A model generated the notes under the pieces. That model was given only the letters and a program-made list of their open reading frames with translations, did no database searches and had not been told where the DNA came from. Of a stretch of 64,000 bases of DNA, positions 58,436-64,000 are shown piece by piece (position 1 is the stretch's first letter; every line of letters begins with the position of its first letter). The stretch is from CAVQUE01 sp046290435 (lineage in GTDB: Bacteria > Actinomycetota > Acidimicrobiia > Acidimicrobiales > UBA8592): contig JBKAGO010000035.1 of the NCBI GenBank assembly GCA_046290435.1, positions 62,001 through 126,000 of the forward strand, read 5' to 3'. The translations under genes and the position numbers were made by a program.

Positions 58436-58720
58436 TCACTCGTCGTCGACGAGGTCGTCGGCCTCGGCGTCGTCGTAGTTCACCATGCCGGCGACGGACT
58501 CCTTGGTGATCTTGATCTCGATGCCGTCGGCGACCTGCAGGAACAGGGTGTCGCCGTCGAGCTCGCTGATCCGACCGTAGATACCGCTGCTGGTGACGAT
58601 GTCGTCGCCGACGTCGACAGCGGCGAGCAAGCGCTGGTGTTCCTTCATCCGCTGCTGCTGCGGCCGGATGAGCATGAAGTACATGATCAGGATCAGGATG
58701 GGGAGGATGAGAATGCCCAT
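58436..58720 (-). CDS. yajC: Preprotein translocase subunit YajC
   Basis: The 94-residue protein has one N-terminal membrane helix (ILILPILILIMYFMLI), the basic RPQQQRMKEHQ segment and the small beta domain VGDDIVTSSGIYGRISELD, all typical of YajC, an accessory of SecDF. The C-terminus is acidic. Confidence 0.93.
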   Translation of the reverse strand: MGILILPILILIMYFMLIRPQQQRMKEHQRLLAAVDVGDDIVTSSGIYGRISELDGDTLFLQVADGIEIKITKESVAGMVNYDDAEADDLVDDE

Positions 58721-58825
58721 GGCACCGGGTGGGGTCGAGGGAATCGAGCGACTGTCGAGTCTACTGGCGCAGCCCGCCGAGTCACGTCATGGCCCCACAA
58801 GTGCCTGCCGGACATCGATGCCGGC

Positions 58826-60115
58826 TCAGCTCCAGGTCTCGAGGACCTCTCGGCGGAGCTGTGCGAACGTACCCTCGCGTATGGCGTCGCGGATCTGCTC
58901 CATGAAGCGTTGCATCCACGCGAGGTTGTGCAGCGTGAGGATCCGGGCCGCGGCCGGTTCGCCCACGGCCAGCAGGTGCCGCAGGTAGCCCCGCGACCAG
59001 CGGGCGGCGGGGCTGTCGGGGTACGTCGGGTCGAGCGGCTCGTCGCTGTCGGCATAGCGCCCGGCGCTCACGTTGAGCCGGCCTGCTGCGGTGAGTGCCG
59101 TGCCGTGCCGGGCGAGGCGCGTCGGCCAGACGCAGTCGAACATGTCGACACCCGCCGAGACGGCCTCGACGATGCCCGCCGGGTCGCCGAGCCCCATGAA
59201 GTAACGGGGCCGATCCGCGGGCAGCTCGGCGGTGGTGACACCGAGGGGCTCGATCCACTCGGAGCGGTGCTCTCCCACCGACAGGCCGCCGATGGCATAG
59301 CCGTCGAAGCCGATGTCGAGCAGCGCGTGGGCCGACTGGCGCCGTAGCGACGCGTCGAGCCCACCCTGGACGATGCCGAACTGTGCCCGTTGGCCGGCCA
59401 CGTCGTCGCGCCGGGCCAGGAAGGCGGCGCGACCGCGCGCTGCCCAGACGGTGGTCCGGTCGACCGCGGCACGAACGACGGCGTCCGGCGATGGCAGCGG
59501 CGGGCACACGTCGAGCACCATCTGGATGTCGGCCCCGAGGGCGAGCTGGACGTCGACTGCGCCCTCGGGGCTCAGGTGGTGAGTGCTGCCGTCGTAGGTG
59601 GACTTGAACGTCGCGCCGGAGTCGTCGACCTTCGGTTCGAGGGAGAAGATCTGGTAGCCGCCCGAGTCGGTGAGGATCAGCCGGTGCCAGTCGCTGAAGC
59701 CGTGGATGCCGCCGAAGCGTTCGATGCGTTCGGCACCGGGGCGCAGCATCAGGTGGTAGGTGTTGCCCAAGATGATGCCGACGCCGAGATCCTCGAGATC
59801 GGCCGAGGTCACCGTGCGCACCGAGGCCCGCGTGCCGACAGGCATGAAGACCGGCGTGGCCACCTCGTGGCGATCGGTCCACAGCCGTCCGGAGCGGGCG
59901 TCGCCGTCAGTGGCCTCGACGACGAAACCGGGTACGACCGCCGGGGTCGGAGCACCGCTCGGCGACGGCAGGTCGGTCGGCGGGGTGTCGGGCGGCGCGG
60001 TGTCGGGCGGCGCGGTGTCGGGCGGCGCGGTGTCGGGCGGCGCGGTGTCGGGCGGCGCGGTGTCGGGCGGCGCGGTGTCGGGCGGCGCGGTGTCGGGCGG
60101 CGCGGTGTCGGGCAT
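58826..60115 (-). CDS. tgt: tRNA-guanine transglycosylase with repeat N-terminus and no zinc site
   Basis: Tgt inserts preQ1 into tRNA for queuosine. The 429-residue protein has the FMPVGTRASVRTV start, TDSGGYQIFSLE with the catalytic Asp, the FGIVQGG loop and FDCVWPTRLARHGTALT. Two features are odd. First, eight PDTAP repeats form an N-terminal extension of about 65 residues (see repeat at 59986-60105). Second, the zinc ligands normally in CxCxxC before YSRxYLRHL are missing: the stretch reads PTYPDSPAARWSRGYLRHL. ATG 60115 is the likeliest start; a GTG at 60202 is possible. queA lies two genes upstream. Confidence 0.9.
   Translation of the reverse strand: MPDTAPPDTAPPDTAPPDTAPPDTAPPDTAPPDTAPPDTAPPDTPPTDLPSPSGAPTPAVVPGFVVEATDGDARSGRLWTDRHEVATPVFMPVGTRASVRTVTSADLEDLGVGIILGNTYHLMLRPGAERIERFGGIHGFSDWHRLILTDSGGYQIFSLEPKVDDSGATFKSTYDGSTHHLSPEGAVDVQLALGADIQMVLDVCPPLPSPDAVVRAAVDRTTVWAARGRAAFLARRDDVAGQRAQFGIVQGGLDASLRRQSAHALLDIGFDGYAIGGLSVGEHRSEWIEPLGVTTAELPADRPRYFMGLGDPAGIVEAVSAGVDMFDCVWPTRLARHGTALTAAGRLNVSAGRYADSDEPLDPTYPDSPAARWSRGYLRHLLAVGEPAAARILTLHNLAWMQRFMEQIRDAIREGTFAQLRREVLETWS
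59986..60105. repeat. Tandem repeat: eight exact copies of a 15-bp unit
   Basis: TGTCGGGCGGCGCGG is repeated eight times without interruption, followed by a partial copy to 60113. On the minus strand it encodes PDTAP repeats at the N-terminus of Tgt. Identical copies suggest recent expansion by slippage or unequal crossover, and a copy number that may vary between strains. Confidence 0.95.
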
Positions 60116-60223
60116 GGTGGAGGAGCCTCGGATGGTCGGCCGTCGTCGGCCTCGTCGGGGGGCAGGGTCGAGGCTACGGGAAGGCAGCCGGGGCGAGGTC
60201 ACCCTTGGGCTCGAGCAGGGGGC

Positions 60224-61294
60224 CTACGACGCCGCCGGCACCCGGTAGATGACCGCACCCCAGTGGGCTCCGGCGCCGAAGGCCGTGAATGCGATCAGAT
60301 CGCCGGGGGCGACACGACCCTCACGGCGGAGCTCGTCGTAGAGGATCGGCAGCGTGCCGGCTGTGGTGTTGCCGTAGCGGGCGATGTTGGTCGGCACCCG
60401 CACTGCGTCGATGCCCAGCTGCTTGGCGACGCCGGCGACGATGCGCTCGTTGGCCTGGTGTGCGACCACCAGGGCGAGGTCGTCGACGCCGGCGCCGATG
60501 TCGCCGAGGGCCGCCTCGACCGCCTCGGGCATCGCCCGCACGGCCTGACGGAACAGCTCCATGCCGTTCATCTTCGGGACGTGCAGACCGGCCTCGAGCT
60601 GCGCGGCGTCGAGCCACGGTTGGTTGGTGAAGCCGCCGACGGGCACGTGGATGAGGTCGTAGTTGGCGCCGTCGGAGTGGAGGCGACCGGCGAGGACGCC
60701 CTCGTCGTCGCCACCGCGCCGCAGCACCATCGCCCCGGCGCCGTCGCCGAACAGCACGGCCCACCCTCGGCCGGCGGTGGCCGTTGCGTACTCGTCGGGG
60801 TCGGGGGGTCCGGGATGGGTACTGCGCAGCATTCCCCACGCGACCGGCCCGAGCGGCATGTAGCCGGCGTGGGCGTCGGCCCCGACGACCACGGCCGTTC
60901 GGGCGCGACCGATGGCCAGCATCGCGTTGGCCAGCTCCATGCCGTAGAGGAACCCACCGCACTGCTGGCGGATCTCGAAAGCCGACACGTGACCGAGGCC
61001 CGCCGCCTCCTGGACGAGCGGGGCGTTACCGGGAGCGAACATGTCCGGGGTCATGGTGGCCGAGACCAGCAGATCGACCTCGGACGGGTCGACCGCGGCG
61101 TCGGCCAGCGCCGCCGTGACGGCCTCTGCGGCCAGCGACACCGAGCCAACGCCGGGCTCGACGAAGTGCCGCTGGTGCACGCCGGTGCGGGTTCGGATCC
61201 ACTCGTCGGTCGTGTCCATGACACGGGCCAGGTCGTCGTTGGTGACGACGTGGGGCGGTGTGGCGGTCGCGGTGCCGACGATCACGGCACCCAT
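60224..61294 (-). CDS. fabH: 3-oxoacyl-ACP synthase III-like (FabH family)
   Basis: The 356-residue thiolase-fold enzyme has the Cys-His-Asn triad: C112 in IRQQCGGFLYG, H279 in VVAHQANERI and N309 in RYGNTTAG. It starts fatty-acid elongation in the type II system or makes a related condensation. It is longer than typical FabH (about 320), with an insert near residues 155-176, so a specialised role is possible. No other fab gene is adjacent. ATG 61294 has GGGAG nearby and normal N-terminus. It sits between queA and tgt. Confidence 0.88.
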   Translation of the reverse strand: MGAVIVGTATATPPHVVTNDDLARVMDTTDEWIRTRTGVHQRHFVEPGVGSVSLAAEAVTAALADAAVDPSEVDLLVSATMTPDMFAPGNAPLVQEAAGLGHVSAFEIRQQCGGFLYGMELANAMLAIGRARTAVVVGADAHAGYMPLGPVAWGMLRSTHPGPPDPDEYATATAGRGWAVLFGDGAGAMVLRRGGDDEGVLAGRLHSDGANYDLIHVPVGGFTNQPWLDAAQLEAGLHVPKMNGMELFRQAVRAMPEAVEAALGDIGAGVDDLALVVAHQANERIVAGVAKQLGIDAVRVPTNIARYGNTTAGTLPILYDELRREGRVAPGDLIAFTAFGAGAHWGAVIYRVPAAS

Positions 61295-61310
61295 GGGAGC
61301 TCCCGTTGCC

Positions 61311-62321
61311 TCATGAGCTCCGATTGTCGCCGCGTTCGAGGAACATCGCATCCCCGAAGGACAGGAACCGGTAGCCCTCGGCCACCGCGAGAGCGTAGAG
61401 GTCGCGCCACCGAGGCCCGACGAACGCCTCGATCATCACCAGCAGGGTCGACCTCGGCATGTGGAAGTTGGTCAGGAGCGCATCGACGGCACCGAAACGA
61501 TGGCCGGGCCGGATGTAGAGCTCGGTGCGCCCCTCGAGGGCTCCGGTGGCGGCGACCGATTCGAGGGTGCGGACCACGGTCGTACCCACTGCGACCACCC
61601 GCTCGGCGTCCTGCACCGCCTGCCAGATTTCCGGGGCGACGCGGTAGCGCTCGCTGTGCATCGTGTGGCCGTCGACGTCGTCGACCTCGATGGGCCGGAA
61701 CGTCCCGACCCCGACGCTGAGCTCGACGGTGACGATCTCGGCGCCGGCGTCGCGGCAGCGGTCGAGCACTGCGGGCGTGAGATGCAGCCCGGCGGTGGGC
61801 GCCGCGACCGACGTCGCCTCCGCTGCGTACACCGTCTGATAGCGCTCGGGGTCCTCCAGGGGTGCGGTGATGTAGGGCGGCAGCGGCACCGAGCCCAGAT
61901 GCTCGAGCAACGTGGCCATGGTGACCCCGACCGGGCGGACCAGGCGGCTCCCCTCCCCCGTCGCGGCGCCCACCTCGAGCACGGGGAGGCCGATGTGGTC
62001 GACCAGGACGGTGCCATCGGGGACCCGGCGGCTGGGCCGGACCAGGGCCTCCCACCAGCCCTCGGGCTCGGCGAGCTCCTCGAGCGCGAGGACCTCGACC
62101 GCCCCGCCGGTGTCCTTGCGCAGGTGCAGGCGGGCGGGCATCACCCGCGTGTCGTTGAGCACGATGAGGTCGCCCGGCCGGATCAGATCGGGCAGGTCAC
62201 GCGTGCGGGCGTGACGGGGCGGGTCGCCGTCGACGAGCAGCCGGGAGGAGTCGCGCGGCCACGCCGGCTGCTGGGCGATCGAGGCGTCGGGCAGGTCGTA
62301 GTCGAACGCGGCGCTGTCCAC
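61311..62321 (-). CDS. queA: S-adenosylmethionine:tRNA ribosyltransferase-isomerase
   Basis: QueA transfers the ribosyl moiety of SAM to preQ1-tRNA to give epoxyqueuosine. The 336-residue protein shows FDYDLPDASIAQ at the N-terminus, LIVLNDTRVMPARL, VAAPTAGLHLTP and the C-terminal TNFHMPRSTLLVMIEAF. Start is GTG 62321, 8 nt after a TAGCCT box. The queA-fabH-tgt grouping supports queuosine synthesis. Confidence 0.95.
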   Translation of the reverse strand: MDSAAFDYDLPDASIAQQPAWPRDSSRLLVDGDPPRHARTRDLPDLIRPGDLIVLNDTRVMPARLHLRKDTGGAVEVLALEELAEPEGWWEALVRPSRRVPDGTVLVDHIGLPVLEVGAATGEGSRLVRPVGVTMATLLEHLGSVPLPPYITAPLEDPERYQTVYAAEATSVAAPTAGLHLTPAVLDRCRDAGAEIVTVELSVGVGTFRPIEVDDVDGHTMHSERYRVAPEIWQAVQDAERVVAVGTTVVRTLESVAATGALEGRTELYIRPGHRFGAVDALLTNFHMPRSTLLVMIEAFVGPRWRDLYALAVAEGYRFLSFGDAMFLERGDNRSS

Positions 62322-62329
62322 CGCGCCAA

Positions 62330-62335
62330 AGGCTA
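62330..62335 (-). promoter_or_regulatory. -10 box (TAGCCT) of queA
   Basis: TAGCCT lies 8 nt before GTG 62321 on the minus strand. It overlaps TACGGT on the plus strand (62334-62339), a possible -10 for the divergent glutaminase gene. Confidence 0.35.
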
Positions 62336-62378
62336 CGGTCCAGGCGCCCCCACCGGCGCCCTACCCCAGGAGGCCACC

Positions 62379-63386
62379 GTGCCCACCCGAAGCGACCCCG
62401 CCGACGCTGCTGCGCACGAGCGTCGAGCCCGACGCGAATGGTTCGCCCGAACCTGCGACGACCTCCACCAGCGCCTGTCGGCGGACACCGAGGGGGCGCC
62501 CGCTTCGTACATTCCCGAGCTGGCCACCGTCGACCCCGACCGCTTCGCCATCGCCGCGGTCACCGTCGACGGCGCCCACGAAGGAGTCGGCGACCTCGAC
62601 CACCCCTTCACGATCCAGTCGATCTCCAAGCTCCTGGTCTACGGACTCGCGCTCGAGACCCACGGCTTCGACGTGGTCTCGCGCCATGTCGGGGTGGCCC
62701 CCACCGGCGAACGCTTCAACGCCATCGATCTCGACGAGACCGATGCCCGAGCACCCAACCCGATGGTCAACGCGGGCGCCATCGCCGTCACCGACCTGGT
62801 CCCCGGCGCCGACCTCGGTGAGCGCGTCGCACACATGACGGCCATGTACGCGCGGTATCTGGGCCGCACGCCCGAGCTCGACGATGCGGTGTGGGCCTCC
62901 GAGCGTGCCACCGGCGATCGCAATCGGGCCATCGCCTACCTGCTCCGCAGCCGGGGCATCATCGACGATCGTGTCGAGGAGACCCTCGACCTCTACTTCG
63001 CGCAGTGCTCGGTGCTCGTCACAGCCGACGACCTCGCGACCATCGGCGCCACCCTGGCCAACCACGGCATCCACCCCGAGACCGGCGAGCGCGTGGTCTC
63101 TGCCGCGGTCTGTCGTGACATGTTGACCATCGCCTTCACCTGCGGCATGTACGACTACGCGGGCGAATGGGCGTTCTCGGTCGGCATCCCGGCCAAGAGC
63201 GGCGTCGGCGGCGGCATCGTGGGGATGCTGCCCGGCGTCGGGGGCGTGGCGGTGTTCTCGCCCCGACTGGACGCGTACGGCAACAGCGTGCGTGGCCTGC
63301 GGGTGTTCGAGGAGCTGTCGCGCACGTTCGACATGCATCTCTTCGACCCCGAGCACCCCTGGCGATCCGCCATCGGCGACCGGTGA
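62379..63386 (+). CDS. glsA: Glutaminase A
   Basis: Glutaminase hydrolyses glutamine to glutamate and ammonia. The 335-residue beta-lactamase-fold enzyme shows the catalytic S81-x2-K84 in QSISKLL, NPMVNAGAI, the CSVLVTADDLA helix and IPAKSGVGGGI. GTG 62379 has AGGAGG at 62368-62373, which fixes the start. It is divergent from queA. Confidence 0.95.
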   Translation: MPTRSDPADAAAHERRARREWFARTCDDLHQRLSADTEGAPASYIPELATVDPDRFAIAAVTVDGAHEGVGDLDHPFTIQSISKLLVYGLALETHGFDVVSRHVGVAPTGERFNAIDLDETDARAPNPMVNAGAIAVTDLVPGADLGERVAHMTAMYARYLGRTPELDDAVWASERATGDRNRAIAYLLRSRGIIDDRVEETLDLYFAQCSVLVTADDLATIGATLANHGIHPETGERVVSAAVCRDMLTIAFTCGMYDYAGEWAFSVGIPAKSGVGGGIVGMLPGVGGVAVFSPRLDAYGNSVRGLRVFEELSRTFDMHLFDPEHPWRSAIGDR

Positions 63387-63405
63387 TCGATGGGTCGTCG
63401 ACGCC

Positions 63406-63669
63406 TCAGATGCGAGCGGCGCGCTTCTCCCAGGACTTCTCGACCGCGGTCTTCGCCAACATGCGGGCGATGCCGATCACGGCACCGATGGCAGCGGACC
63501 ACAGCAGGGCCTGGATCCACGGCACGTCGGCCTGACGCGGGTTGACCGGCGGGTCGGTGGCCTTGCGCTTCGTCCACGCCTTCGACGTGGCCGCGCTGAC
63601 CGCCCGGGCTGCCAGCAGCGTGCTGGCCATCTCCACGCCCTTGTACATCGTGTCGTCGTCGATCCGCAC
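63406..63669 (-). CDS. DUF4235-like small membrane protein
   Basis: The 87-residue product has a short N-terminal helix, a charged middle (AWTKRKATDPPVNP) and one hydrophobic segment (about 56-72, LLWSAAIGAVIGIARML), the layout of DUF4235 proteins of actinobacteria. GTG 63669 is chosen because AGGAGG lies about 10 nt upstream; GTG 63714 is an alternative. It is convergent to glsA. The function is unknown. Confidence 0.75.
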   Translation of the reverse strand: MRIDDDTMYKGVEMASTLLAARAVSAATSKAWTKRKATDPPVNPRQADVPWIQALLWSAAIGAVIGIARMLAKTAVEKSWEKRAARI

Positions 63670-63747
63670 CGTCGCCGGTCCTCCTGTGTCGCCGTCCGGC
63701 GGCGAGTCTGGCACCCCGCAACGCCGAACGCACGCAACCCTCCTCTG

Positions 63748-63760
63748 GGGGTCAGACCCC
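63748..63760. repeat. GGGGTCAGACCCC palindromic motif
   Basis: This 13-bp near-perfect palindrome lies 35 bp past the stop of the solute-binding protein gene. Its complement-type version occurs in the hairpin at 17894-17906. Confidence 0.5.
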
Positions 63761-63795
63761 GCGTTCCTGCCTTTCGGCCGTGCCGCTCTTGCGGT

Positions 63796-64000
63796 TCAGT
63801 CCACCGCGCGGGCATCGATCTCGGCGCGTGCGGCGTCGAGGTCGGCGAGGATCTCCTCGATCGGCTTCGTCCGGCCGACCCAATCGACCATGCCCTGCCA
63901 GAACGGCCCGGGCACGAGATCGGCGGTCCACGCCCCGAAGTCCGTGGGCGTCTGGTCCGACATGTCGTAGCGGAACGTCCCGGCCTCGATGGCGTCGCGG
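63796..64000 (-). CDS. Extracellular solute-binding protein, C-terminal part (5' end beyond window)
   Basis: The last 67 codons of a minus-strand gene are visible, ending at TGA 63798-63796. The fragment contains FWQGMVDWVGRTKPIEEILADLDAAR, the C-terminal helix typical of sugar-type ABC transporter substrate-binding lipoproteins (as FWQGMVDW and KPIEEILADLD). The gene enters from beyond the right edge, so substrate and signal peptide are not visible. Confidence 0.65.
   Translation of the reverse strand, partial: RDAIEAGTFRYDMSDQTPTDFGAWTADLVPGPFWQGMVDWVGRTKPIEEILADLDAARAEIDARAVD

Noticed and set aside
59986..60113. Repeat array considered as CRISPR
   Set aside because: Units are 15 bp, contiguous and without spacers, and they encode in-frame PDTAP repeats.

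Overview
The window is about 64 kb of GC-rich chromosome, densely packed and mostly core housekeeping genes. An actinobacterial-type integration host factor (mihF) sits beside gmk, rpoZ and coaBC. The order DUF948-like, small membrane protein, alaS, ruvX, mltG, aroE is typical of Actinobacteria, and several lead genes look leaderless. Together with a UGSC-family selenoprotein and a tgt/queA pair this suggests an actinobacterium, plausibly of the class Acidimicrobiia (inference; no rRNA is present). No tRNA, rRNA, CRISPR array, insertion sequence or prophage was recognised, and no gap without a gene exceeds 300 bases.

Layout. 1-8.8 kb: a truncated Rieske oxygenase with a small partner ORF and a palindromic operator-like site, ppa, a sufB without sufC/D beside it, a PAS-GGDEF-EAL protein, and a gamma-carbonic anhydrase/flavin reductase/metallo-hydrolase operon. 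8.9-10.9 kb: a two-gene operon of a thioredoxin-like protein and a UGSC selenoprotein whose in-frame TGA (10645-10647) is followed by a SECIS-like hairpin. 10.9-20.7 kb: DNA-repair glycosylases (YcaQ-like, MutY), a CapA-like protein, class I fumarase, a cytochrome P450, a luciferase-like oxidoreductase and an HNH protein. 20.7-35.6 kb: one long minus-strand run pyrR-pyrB-pyrC-like-carA-carB-pyrD-pyrF-mihF-gmk-rpoZ-coaBC-metK-priA, headed by a PyrR-binding hairpin and a terminator. 35.6-46.3 kb: minus-strand alaS-ruvX-mltG-aroE-prepilin peptidase-aroB-pepP-efp-nusB-GNAT-tauE. 46.3-58.7 kb: two small membrane proteins, rarA, a tiny SepF-like protein, hisS-aspS, a BLUF photoreceptor, relA, apt and secD-secF with yajC. 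58.8-64 kb: tgt with a tandem-repeat N-terminus, a FabH-like synthase, queA, glutaminase, a DUF4235-like protein and the end of a solute-binding protein.

How the genes fit together. The pyr cluster supplies most of the UMP pathway, but the pyrC-like protein has lost most metal ligands of dihydroorotase, so it probably acts as a structural partner of PyrB while an active enzyme lies elsewhere. The tgt-queA pair points to queuosine in tRNA, although Tgt lacks its usual zinc cysteines. Several reading frames are joined by ATGA or GTGA overlaps, which fixes many start codons. The most unusual items are the selenoprotein operon, the pseudo-dihydroorotase, the PyrR leader, the zinc-less repeat-bearing Tgt, the calcium-loop-like insert in SecD, and the recurrent TANNNT boxes 6-9 nt before start codons that imply leaderless mRNAs.
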